Positions 35,014 to 42,395 of a DNA stretch of 53,701 nt are shown piece after piece. The notes under the pieces were generated by a model that was not told where the DNA came from, made no database searches, and worked only from the letters and a program-made list of their open reading frames with translations. Origin of the DNA: Rhodospirillales bacterium (GTDB lineage: Bacteria > Pseudomonadota > Alphaproteobacteria > TMED109). Position 1 is the first letter of the stretch, and each line of letters starts with the position of its first letter. The stretch spans positions 5,258 to 58,958 of the forward strand of contig VXPW01000049.1 of assembly GCA_009839325.1 (NCBI GenBank). The letters are read 5' to 3'. Both the position numbers and the translations under genes were made by a program.

Positions 35014-36420
35014 ATGAAGCGCCAGGCCATCGCAATGCGCCACCGGTTTCATCCGTCGATCCTGAGAGCCTATGACATCCGCGGAATCGTCGGCGAGACC
35101 CTGGGGTGCGCGGACGCGCGGGCGCTCGGTCAGGCGTTTGGAATCCGTGTCTTGGCTGAGCGAACGTCGTGCCGAATCGTGGTGGGTCGTGACGGTCGGC
35201 TGACGTCGCCCACACTTGAGAGCGCACTCGTCAAGGGACTCCGTGAAGTTGGCGCTCACGTGATGCGGATCGGGGTCGGCCCGACGCCCATGGTGCATTT
35301 TGCCGATCATCGTCTGGCTGCCGACGGGTCCGTCGTGGTTACCGGATCGCACAATCCGCCGGAACACAACGGTTTCAAGCTATCGCTCGGCGGAGCACCG
35401 TTCTTCGGTGATTCGATCCGGGCGCTGACCCAACCTGCGCGGCTTCCTCGCAACCCGTGGCGCAGCGCGGTAGAAGACCTTGGAATCAGGGCGGCGTACG
35501 CGGCGTCCCTAGCGGACGGGCTTGCAGGCAAGGGGCGCCCGCTCCGGGTGGCATGGGACGCGGGAAACGGCGCAGCGGGCGCGCTCCTCCAGCACCTTAC
35601 GGCTCTCCTTCCTGGCGAACATCACATCTTGAACGGCGCCGTCGACGGCCGATTCCCGGCGCACCATCCTGACCCGTCGAAACCCGAGAACTTGTCTGAG
35701 CTCGCGGCCACAGTACTGGCCAAACGTCTCGATCTGGGCGTGGCCTTCGATGGGGATGGGGACCGACTTGGTGTCGTGGACGGCGCAGGCCAGGTCGTGT
35801 CGCCGGACCATTTGCTCTGCGTTTTTGCCGCGGACGTCCTGACCGATTCGCCGGGAGCTGCCGTGTTGGCGGATGTCAAGACCAGCGAAACGGTGTTTCG
35901 TCACATCTCGAAACTCGGAGGGCGGCCGCGTCTCGGGCCAACCGGCCATGCACATATGCGGGCGCGAGTACAGAGCGGAGAGGCGCTCTTCGCCGGTGAA
36001 CTTTCGGGCCACATCTTTTTCGCTGACGAGCATCCCGGCTATGACGACGCGCTTTACGCTGCGGTTCGGCTTCTTCGCGCGTTGAGTCACGGACCGACCT
36101 TGGCGCAACGTTGCGCGGAGCTGCCGCGCACGTTCAGCACGCCGGAGATTCGCATCCCGTGCCCGGACACCCGGAAGTTCGAAGTCGTCCGCTCGGTCTG
36201 CGATGCAGTGACTCGTCGCGGGATCTCGCCAAACACCCTGGATGGCGTACGGGTCTGTACCGAGCAAGGGTGGTGGTTGCTCCGTGCTTCCAACACGGAG
36301 GCGGCCGTGGTTACCCGATGCGAGACCTACCGGGAGGCGGATCTCCCCGAGTTGTGTGCCATGGTGCAAGGGTTGTTGACGGATGAAGGCATCAGTGCCG
36401 CCGGAGCACTGAACGTCTGA
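35014..36420 (+). CDS. Phosphomannomutase/phosphoglucomutase (AlgC/Pgm-like)
   Basis: 468 residues, alpha-D-phosphohexomutase family. Landmarks in order: SILRAYDIRGIVGETL, VVVTGSHNPPEHNGFKL with the phosphorylated Ser112, AFDGDGDRLG (Asp246, Asp248 and Asp250 bind Mg2+), GELSGHIFF for sugar recognition, and RASNTEAAVVTRCE for the phosphate. It interconverts hexose 1- and 6-phosphates. Together with glpX and galU it gives a route from fructose-1,6-bisphosphate to UDP-glucose. ATG 35014 is used; a second ATG at 35035 would remove only seven residues. A 28-codon frame ends across this start. Confidence 0.93.
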   Translation: MKRQAIAMRHRFHPSILRAYDIRGIVGETLGCADARALGQAFGIRVLAERTSCRIVVGRDGRLTSPTLESALVKGLREVGAHVMRIGVGPTPMVHFADHRLAADGSVVVTGSHNPPEHNGFKLSLGGAPFFGDSIRALTQPARLPRNPWRSAVEDLGIRAAYAASLADGLAGKGRPLRVAWDAGNGAAGALLQHLTALLPGEHHILNGAVDGRFPAHHPDPSKPENLSELAATVLAKRLDLGVAFDGDGDRLGVVDGAGQVVSPDHLLCVFAADVLTDSPGAAVLADVKTSETVFRHISKLGGRPRLGPTGHAHMRARVQSGEALFAGELSGHIFFADEHPGYDDALYAAVRLLRALSHGPTLAQRCAELPRTFSTPEIRIPCPDTRKFEVVRSVCDAVTRRGISPNTLDGVRVCTEQGWWLLRASNTEAAVVTRCETYREADLPELCAMVQGLLTDEGISAAGALNV

Positions 36421-36524
36421 TGGACTCGCTGCCTGGTGCGTGTAGCTTCGCACGCAGGGAGCGCCATCCCGACACCGGCGACCCGATTTGGCAGCTCGGG
36501 CGGTGGCGGTCGTCGAAGGCCCGC

Positions 36525-36616
36525 TTGACAGATATCCGCCTGCCTTTGATGATGCGACCTCCGGGCGCAGGAATCTAGTTCTGTGATCGGTGGACGCAGG
36601 CCGCTTAGGCTGCGTC
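36525..36616 (+). promoter_or_regulatory. Predicted promoter and inverted repeat before the metallo-hydrolase gene
   Basis: TTGACA (36525-36530), a 17-bp spacer and GATGAT (36548-36553) fit a sigma-70 promoter. Downstream, GACGCAG (36593-36599) and CTGCGTC (36610-36616) form a perfect 7-bp inverted repeat with a 10-nt centre. It lies in the leader 43-66 nt before the start codon and could be an operator or an RNA stem. Confidence 0.4.
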
Positions 36617-36658
36617 TGGCGGGCGCAGATGCCGGCGGCCCACTGAGGGAGATGTTCT

Positions 36659-37522
36659 ATGAGGCGATTCGCTTCGGCGTTGGCCGTCTTGGCAGTGTGC
36701 GGTTTTGCGGCAGGCAGTGCTTTGGCAGACGCGCACGGATCCGTGAAAGTCTATTGGACTGCTAGCGGCAAGTTCGGTCCATTCAATATTCAGGGTTTGA
36801 TTCCGACGTATCCGGAAGCCCGCGACATTTTGATCCCCATCAACATGTGGGTGATCGATCATCCCAAGGGACTGGTGGTATACGACACCGGGAATAACGT
36901 GGCGATCTCCGACGGCAACTGCGCCTCGCATTGGGCCCAGGGGAACTGCGATTTCCTGCTGCCGAGCCAGACCCGAGGCGATGTCATCGACCAGCAGCTT
37001 GAGAAGCTTGGGTACAGCACGAGCGACGTGAAGGTCGTCATTACCTCGCACTCGCACCTTGACCACATCGGCAACATCGAGATGTTCCCGGACGCGATTC
37101 ACGTGATTCAGAAGCGTGAGCTCTACCAGGCTTGGTGGCCTGAGAAGTTCCAGCGCCCGAGCGGTGCCCACGTGGTTGGCGACTATGACGAGGCCCGCGA
37201 GTTCAACTACCACGCCATCGACGGTGACATGGATCTGTTCGGCGACGGTACGGTCATGGTCCTAAGCACGCCGGGTCACACACTGGGCCATCAGTCCGTC
37301 CGGCTTGAGTTGGCCAACACCGGTACGGTCGTTCTCTCCCAGGACGCTATCTGGATGGAAGAGAACCTTGAAGGGCACCCGGCTGGTCTGAACTACAGCA
37401 TCCTGGACTACTTCGACTCCGTGAACCGGTTGAAGATGATGGCCGACATCCAGAACGGCCAGCTCTGGTTCGGTCACTCCATCAAACAGTACGACAGCAT
37501 GGGCGAGAACTGGTACGACTGA
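36659..37522 (+). CDS. Exported metallo-beta-lactamase-fold hydrolase (AHL-lactonase-like)
   Basis: 287 residues. MRRFASALAVLAVCGFAAGS is a signal peptide, cut after ALA near residue 23. The dinuclear zinc site is complete: HSHLDH (131-136), the PGHTLGH segment (His207 or His211), Asp229 in LSQDAIW and His273 in FGHSIKQY. Length, the VVYDTGNN motif and the long loop with GNCDFLLPSQTRGDVI match N-acyl-homoserine lactonases of the AttM/AiiA kind, but those are normally cytosolic. Another lactone or phosphoester substrate is possible. A strong terminator follows, suggesting a well-expressed single gene. Confidence 0.82.
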   Translation: MRRFASALAVLAVCGFAAGSALADAHGSVKVYWTASGKFGPFNIQGLIPTYPEARDILIPINMWVIDHPKGLVVYDTGNNVAISDGNCASHWAQGNCDFLLPSQTRGDVIDQQLEKLGYSTSDVKVVITSHSHLDHIGNIEMFPDAIHVIQKRELYQAWWPEKFQRPSGAHVVGDYDEAREFNYHAIDGDMDLFGDGTVMVLSTPGHTLGHQSVRLELANTGTVVLSQDAIWMEENLEGHPAGLNYSILDYFDSVNRLKMMADIQNGQLWFGHSIKQYDSMGENWYD

Positions 37523-37545
37523 CGTCCAGCGATCTTCCATCGAGA

Positions 37546-37585
37546 GAGGCTCTCCCCATCCGTGGGGAGGGCCTCTTCTTTTTTG
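37546..37585 (+). terminator. Intrinsic terminator after the metallo-hydrolase gene
   Basis: GAGGCTCTCCCC pairs with GGGGAGGGCCTC (12 bp including one G-T pair) around ATCCGT, followed by TTCTTTTTTG. It lies 24 nt after the stop codon. Confidence 0.9.
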
Positions 37586-37640
37586 TTCCAGCATTGGTCC
37601 CCGTGGTCCAGCGCCGGGCCATCGGCTTCCTTGATTCCCC

Positions 37641-38582
37641 GTGTCCCATCCAGTCGAACTTCATAGTCTGACCAAGACCTATGGTGAACGAACGGTCGTT
37701 GACCGTGTTTCGTTTCACGTGGGCCAGGGCGAGATCGTCGGATTCTTGGGGCCGAACGGCGCCGGCAAGACCACTACCCTCCGGATGATCGCCGGCTACC
37801 TCGCGCCGACCTCAGGTCAGGTGACCGTTGCCGGCCACGACGTGATCAGTTCGCCCACGGAAAGCGCGGCCGCGGTCGGGTACGCGCCGGAGCGTCCCGC
37901 GCTCTACGAGAGTTTCGACGTCCTGGGCTACCTGCACTTTGTGGCCCGCGCCAAGCGGGTGCGTCGTGCCGACACCGCCAGCCAGCTTGATCGCGTCGTT
38001 TCCGCCTGCCGCCTCGAGGCGGTTGCCCGAAGCGAGGTCTACAAGTTATCGAAGGGGTATCGCCAGCGACTCGGCTTGGCCCAGGCCCTGCTCGGACAAC
38101 CTGAGGTCCTGCTCCTCGATGAACCGACGTCGGGACTGGACCCCGGGCAGATTTCGGAAACCCGCGAAGTCATCCGTTCATTCGGCCACGACCATTCCGT
38201 CCTGCTGAGTACCCATATCTTGCCGGAGGTGACTTTGCTCTGCGACCGGATCGCCATCCTGCACCACGGTCAGCTGCTCGCCATCGATTCTCCGGCGGGA
38301 TTGGCGACGGCAGTGGGACGAGCCAACCGGGTTGAGTTGCAGGTGGCAGCTTGTGAACTATCCGACCTCAAGGAGCGGCTGTTCGATGTCAGCGGCGTGA
38401 TCCGGGTCGACGTGGACGATCGACAGGACCCGTACACGGTCAACTGTGCAGTCGACTCAAGCGGCAACGTTGAGGCGGCTATCGCAAGGGTGGTGACCAG
38501 CGACTGGGACCTGCTGGGACTGCGGCGGCACGACCCGTCGCTGGAGGACGTGTTCCTGCACTACGTCGAGGGGGCGGCATGA
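37641..38582 (+). CDS. ABC transporter ATPase, GldA-like
   Basis: 313 residues from GTG 37641. Walker A GPNGAGKT (37-44), signature LSKGYRQR (136-143), Walker B LLLDEP (157-162), D-loop SGLDP and His192 of the H-loop (STHILPE) are all present, so it should be an active ATPase. About 75 residues after the core form a C-terminal domain seen in GldA/CcmA-type ATPases. It is the first gene of a four-gene unit, and its stop overlaps the permease start by four bases (ATGA). The related Bacteroidetes GldA acts in gliding; the role in proteobacteria is not established. Confidence 0.93.
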   Translation: MSHPVELHSLTKTYGERTVVDRVSFHVGQGEIVGFLGPNGAGKTTTLRMIAGYLAPTSGQVTVAGHDVISSPTESAAAVGYAPERPALYESFDVLGYLHFVARAKRVRRADTASQLDRVVSACRLEAVARSEVYKLSKGYRQRLGLAQALLGQPEVLLLDEPTSGLDPGQISETREVIRSFGHDHSVLLSTHILPEVTLLCDRIAILHHGQLLAIDSPAGLATAVGRANRVELQVAACELSDLKERLFDVSGVIRVDVDDRQDPYTVNCAVDSSGNVEAAIARVVTSDWDLLGLRRHDPSLEDVFLHYVEGAA

Positions 38583-39286
38583 GCGGAGTGTTTGCGGTCT
38601 ACGGCAAGGAGATCAAACTCTACTTCCGGTCGCCGATCGCGTATTTCGTCTTGGCGGTGTTCCTGCTCGGGACAGGATATTTCTTTTCGTACAACCTGTT
38701 CGTTTCCGGTCTCGCGACCATGCGGGAAACGTTCCAGAACATGGGTCTGCTGGCAGTGATTCTGTTGCCCGTGGTGTCGATGCGCTTGTTTGCGACCGAG
38801 TACAGCGCGGGCACCTACGAGCTCTTGGCTACGCTGCCGCTAGCACCGTGGCAGGTGGTCTTGGGAAAGTATCTCGGGGCGCTCACGATGCTCGGCCTAA
38901 TGGCGTTGGGCACAGTGCTTGACCTGGTACCGCTGTACCTGTTTGGAGCGCCCGAAACCAGCACGATTTTCTCGGGTTATCTGGGTTTCCTGCTGCTGGG
39001 CAGCGCTTGCCTGGCAATCGGGCAGCTCTGCTCGTCCTTGACCGAGAATCAAATCGTGGCCGCGTTGGTGACTGTCTCGATTCTCTTGGGCTTTTGGTTT
39101 GTCGGGCATTTGCAGTCGTTTCAGACCGTGCAATTCCTGCGAGAGCTTTTTCTCTACGTCTCCTTCGCCTGGCACTTCGGTGAGTTCATCGAGGGACTGG
39201 CCAGGTTCGAGTCGCTGGCGCTGTTCGTGCTCTTTGCGGCCGGTGCGCTGATATTGAACGTCTGCGCTCTGGAGTGGAGACGCTGA
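38579..39286 (+). CDS. ABC-2 type permease, GldF-like
   Basis: 235 residues with six predicted membrane helices. VYGKEIKLYFRSPIAYFVLA and then TEYSAGTYELLATLPLAPWQ are the diagnostic GldF/ABC-2 segments; FAWHFGEFIEGLARF near the end is also conserved. It should form the membrane channel driven by the ATPase encoded just before it. The next gene starts one base after its stop, so translation is probably coupled. Confidence 0.9.
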   Translation: MSGVFAVYGKEIKLYFRSPIAYFVLAVFLLGTGYFFSYNLFVSGLATMRETFQNMGLLAVILLPVVSMRLFATEYSAGTYELLATLPLAPWQVVLGKYLGALTMLGLMALGTVLDLVPLYLFGAPETSTIFSGYLGFLLLGSACLAIGQLCSSLTENQIVAALVTVSILLGFWFVGHLQSFQTVQFLRELFLYVSFAWHFGEFIEGLARFESLALFVLFAAGALILNVCALEWRR

Positions 39287-39287
39287 G

Positions 39288-40850
39288 GTGAGGCCCTTTC
39301 ACGCGGGTCTGGTGCTGCTGGTCGCTGTGGCGGCACTCATCGGGTCCGTTGCCGTCCGACTGATTGCCAACGAGTGGAACCCCGGGAGCGTGTTGCTCGG
39401 GCTGGGGGGGCTGTCGCTCGCGGTCGTTGGCGGCTATTTCCTCAGGATCCGGCTGCGCGCCGGAATGACGCGACGCCGTGGCGAAATCGCCCTGTTTGCG
39501 GTGGGCGCGTGTGCGGTTCTGGTGGTCATCGGGGCTTTCGCGTCACGCGTCCCCCTGCGTTTCGACCTTACAACGCAGGGTTCTCATTCGCTGTCCCAAC
39601 AAACCGTTGACATGCTTTCGCGGTTGCCCGCGCCAGTGCACATTACGTTTTTCTACGACTCCGCCCTGCGTACTACAGTGGAGCTCTACGAGCTGTTCGC
39701 CGACGCTACGCCGCAGGTCACGATCGAGTTCCACAATCCGAACCTCAATCCGGCCGCGGCGCGGCGGGCAGGCGTGCAGTTTGCCGGCACGGCGGTGCTC
39801 GAGAGCGAGGGGCGGCGGCACTTCGTACACGGTCCGACGGAAACCGACATTGCCAACGGCGTTCTTCGGGTGTCGCTTGGCGTCAAGCAGAGGATCTGCT
39901 TCCTGGACGGCCATGTGGAGGCCGATCCCTTCAGCCTCGAATCGCACGATCACCAGGAGGGGGCACCGGGTCATTCGCACGGCCTCGGGGCCAAGTTCGT
40001 CCTGCACGAGAGGCACGGGATGGCGAAAGCGCGAAACGCCCTGGAGACGATCAATTACGAGGTCGTCAAGGTGACCCTCGCAGGCGCTACGGAGTCCCTC
40101 GAACCTTGTTCGGTTCTCGTGGTCGCGGGTCCCAAGACGGCGTTGCTGCAGGGTGAGGTCGAGGCGATACGCACGTGGTTGGAGGAAGGAAACAACGCGT
40201 TCTTCATGCTTGACCCGTTCGTCGATACCGGTTTGGAGCCGTTGGTCCGTGACTGGGGCATCGTCCCCATGGACGCGATCGTGATCGACGATGCCAGGTA
40301 CTTTTGGGCGGATGTCTCAACGCCAACGGTGACGACCTACAATCACCACAAGATTACTCGGGATCTGGCGCTGACCTTCTACCCAGGGGTGCGGCCGTTC
40401 GCGCCGACGTCCGAGAGGGTTCCCGGAACAGCGGTCATTCCTGCGGTGAATTCATCGCCGACCTCCTGGGCGGAGACCGACCAGGTCAGGGCCGAGCGAG
40501 ATCCGGAAGAGCAAACCGGTCCGCTCACGCTGGTTGCGATCTCGTCACGGCGTCTGGGCGATGAAACTGAAGAGACGGACGCGTTGCGATCGCGAATTGT
40601 GGTCGCAGGCGACGCCGACTTCGCGCAGAATTCCTTTTTCCATCTGCTGGGCAACGGAAATCTCTTTCTGAACATTGTCAACTACCTGGCAGAGCAGGAA
40701 AATCTGATCGGTCTCGAGCCCCGGACCTATGATCTTCCCGAGATCAACATGACCAACCGGGAGATGAAGGGGACGTTCTTCTTCGCGGTGGTCCTGTGGC
40801 CGGCCCTGCTGGCTCTCGCCGGTACCGTCATCTGGTGGCGGCGGCGGTGA
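39288..40850 (+). CDS. GldG-like membrane-anchored periplasmic protein with His-rich insertion
   Basis: 520 residues from GTG 39288. Three N-terminal helices (about 6-25, 34-53, 67-87) and one C-terminal helix (about 499-515, FFFAVVLWPALLALAG) frame a large periplasmic domain of the GldG/ABC-2-associated type: RFDLTTQGSHSLSQQTVDML, VHITFFYDS, FLDGHVEADPF and VVAGPKTALLQGEVEAIRTW. Residues 218-243 hold six histidines (ESHDHQEG, GHSHG, LHERHG), an insertion not usual in the family. It probably acts with the ATPase and permease. The stop overlaps the following gene by four bases (GTGA). Confidence 0.85.
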   Translation: MRPFHAGLVLLVAVAALIGSVAVRLIANEWNPGSVLLGLGGLSLAVVGGYFLRIRLRAGMTRRRGEIALFAVGACAVLVVIGAFASRVPLRFDLTTQGSHSLSQQTVDMLSRLPAPVHITFFYDSALRTTVELYELFADATPQVTIEFHNPNLNPAAARRAGVQFAGTAVLESEGRRHFVHGPTETDIANGVLRVSLGVKQRICFLDGHVEADPFSLESHDHQEGAPGHSHGLGAKFVLHERHGMAKARNALETINYEVVKVTLAGATESLEPCSVLVVAGPKTALLQGEVEAIRTWLEEGNNAFFMLDPFVDTGLEPLVRDWGIVPMDAIVIDDARYFWADVSTPTVTTYNHHKITRDLALTFYPGVRPFAPTSERVPGTAVIPAVNSSPTSWAETDQVRAERDPEEQTGPLTLVAISSRRLGDETEETDALRSRIVVAGDADFAQNSFFHLLGNGNLFLNIVNYLAEQENLIGLEPRTYDLPEINMTNREMKGTFFFAVVLWPALLALAGTVIWWRRR

Positions 40851-41578
40851 AGCGACCGAACTTTAGCCGCCGAACCTTTCTCGTCTGGGTGCTGCTGCTG
40901 GTTGCGGTCGTAGCGCTCGTGCAGACGGAACGAACCCCGCCCCAGCCGCACGAAGGGCACGATCACGGGCCGGAGGGACTGGACGACCTGCCCGAGGGCA
41001 GGTTCCCGGTATTCGCGTTCGGAGAGCCGGACATCGGTTCCGTTACTGTGGCCTGGAAGAGCCGGCACGTCGACTTTGAACGGAACCCGGACGGAAGCTG
41101 GTTTCAGGTGAGCCACGCTCATGACCATGACCATGGCCATGACCATGGTGTCGACGGGCACACGCATGACCACAGCGGCGATAGGCCGGACAAGCCGGAT
41201 GTGGCGCAGATCACCGAGCAGTTTGAGATTACGGCAAGGATGTTGGCCGACCGCGCGATCAAGCCGGACCGGCGACTGGTGGAATACGGGCTCGAGCGGC
41301 CCGACATCGTGCTTACCTTTCGCGATCGTCTCAACGGGGATCCGCTGGCGGTGCTGCGGGTCGGTGACCTGTTGGTCACCGGATACGCCTACTACACCGT
41401 GCTTGAGCGGCGTCCCAACCGGATCCTGCTCATTCCCCGTTACCAGATCAATCTGTTGCTGGCGCTGGCGTTTGGAGACGAAGCCCCGTCATTGGTGCCG
41501 GAGCGGGCGGAGACCTCGGGCGAGGCCGGCGGCCTCGAAGTCAGCGAGCGGCGCGGGGGCGAGCCAGGAGGAACGTAA
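40847..41578 (+). CDS. DUF4340-type membrane-anchored protein with two His-rich segments
   Basis: 243 residues from GTG 40847. An N-terminal anchor (FLVWVLLLVAVVALVQ, about 11-26) precedes HEGHDHG (35-41). Residues 90-109 contain nine histidines alternating mainly with Asp, Ala and Gly (SHAHDHDHGHDHGVDGHTHD). The rest (ITARMLADRAIKPDRRLVEY, TFRDRLNGDPLAVLRVGD, YYTVLERRPNRILLI) follows the DUF4340 pattern that accompanies GldG-like proteins in ABC operons. The His segments suggest Zn, Cu or Ni binding in the periplasm. The last 38 bases overlap the convergent prmA gene. Confidence 0.78.
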   Translation: MKRPNFSRRTFLVWVLLLVAVVALVQTERTPPQPHEGHDHGPEGLDDLPEGRFPVFAFGEPDIGSVTVAWKSRHVDFERNPDGSWFQVSHAHDHDHGHDHGVDGHTHDHSGDRPDKPDVAQITEQFEITARMLADRAIKPDRRLVEYGLERPDIVLTFRDRLNGDPLAVLRVGDLLVTGYAYYTVLERRPNRILLIPRYQINLLLALAFGDEAPSLVPERAETSGEAGGLEVSERRGGEPGGT

Positions 41579-42386
41579 GCCAGTCGTCGCGCCGCACGGT
41601 ACGCCGTACGGTCAAGCCCTGATCCACGTGGGCTCGCAGCACCGGCAACCGCTGGCGTACGAGCAGGCCGGACAGCGCGGCGTAACCCCTCGCCGACAGG
41701 CTGCGGGCCAGTGCCGGCGCCATCGCCCGAAGCGGGTCGGCAAAAAGGTTGGCGGCCACGACGTCGAAGACGCTGGAAATCGCGTCGTAACCGTCGACTT
41801 CGACCACGTCCACCCAGCGCGCTACCCGGTTCCGGACCACGTTTTCGCGAGCGCATTGGACGGCGGCCTGGTCGTTGTCCGCGGCCAGCACCGGACAGCG
41901 CCACAAACGGGCCATGACGATGGCAAGGGTGCCGGCTCCGGTGCCCATGTCCAGCGCCAACTTCGGTCGAAAGCCGCGTTGCGCAAGGTGAACCAGCGTC
42001 TCGATCATGGTCGCGGTGGTCGGGTGATGGCCGGTGCCGAATGCCGGACCGGCGTCAACGCAAATGTCACTGCGGGCGGCCGAGCAGACGGGCGAGTGAC
42101 GCCCCCGCAGCACGAACCGCCCGGCCCGTACGGGCGGCAGGCGGGCCAGTCCACGGGTAACCCAATCATCATCCGGTACGGGTTCGAGCAGGCAGGTCCG
42201 GGTCGGGATTCCGACACCCTCCAACGCCTGTTCAAATACGCGCGTGTCGGGCGGTTGGCGCGAGTAACCCAGAACCTCCGCCTCGCCGCCTTCGATCACG
42301 GTACTGGATGCCTCGGTGATGCCGAGCAGCATCTCTTCAACCGTGATCCGCGCATCGGCCGGCACCCGCACCCGGATCCGGTACAT
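41541..42386 (-). CDS. prmA: Ribosomal protein L11 methyltransferase
   Basis: 281 residues. VDAGPAFGTGHHPTTATMIE is the PrmA signature. LALDMGTGAGTLAIVMARLW is the SAM-binding motif I, with ADNDQAAVQCARENVVRN and the VVAANLFADPLRAMAPAL segment (motif IV, with Asn) after it. The N-terminal about 120 residues are the weakly conserved L11-recognition part. The enzyme trimethylates ribosomal protein L11 in the cytosol. ATG 42386 is used; a GTG at 42389 adds one residue. It starts 9 nt after the uvrD-type gene ends, so it is probably the last gene of that transcript. Confidence 0.92.
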   Translation of the reverse strand: MYRIRVRVPADARITVEEMLLGITEASSTVIEGGEAEVLGYSRQPPDTRVFEQALEGVGIPTRTCLLEPVPDDDWVTRGLARLPPVRAGRFVLRGRHSPVCSAARSDICVDAGPAFGTGHHPTTATMIETLVHLAQRGFRPKLALDMGTGAGTLAIVMARLWRCPVLAADNDQAAVQCARENVVRNRVARWVDVVEVDGYDAISSVFDVVAANLFADPLRAMAPALARSLSARGYAALSGLLVRQRLPVLRAHVDQGLTVRRTVRRDDWLTFLLARPRAAR

Positions 42387-42395
42387 CACGGGCCG

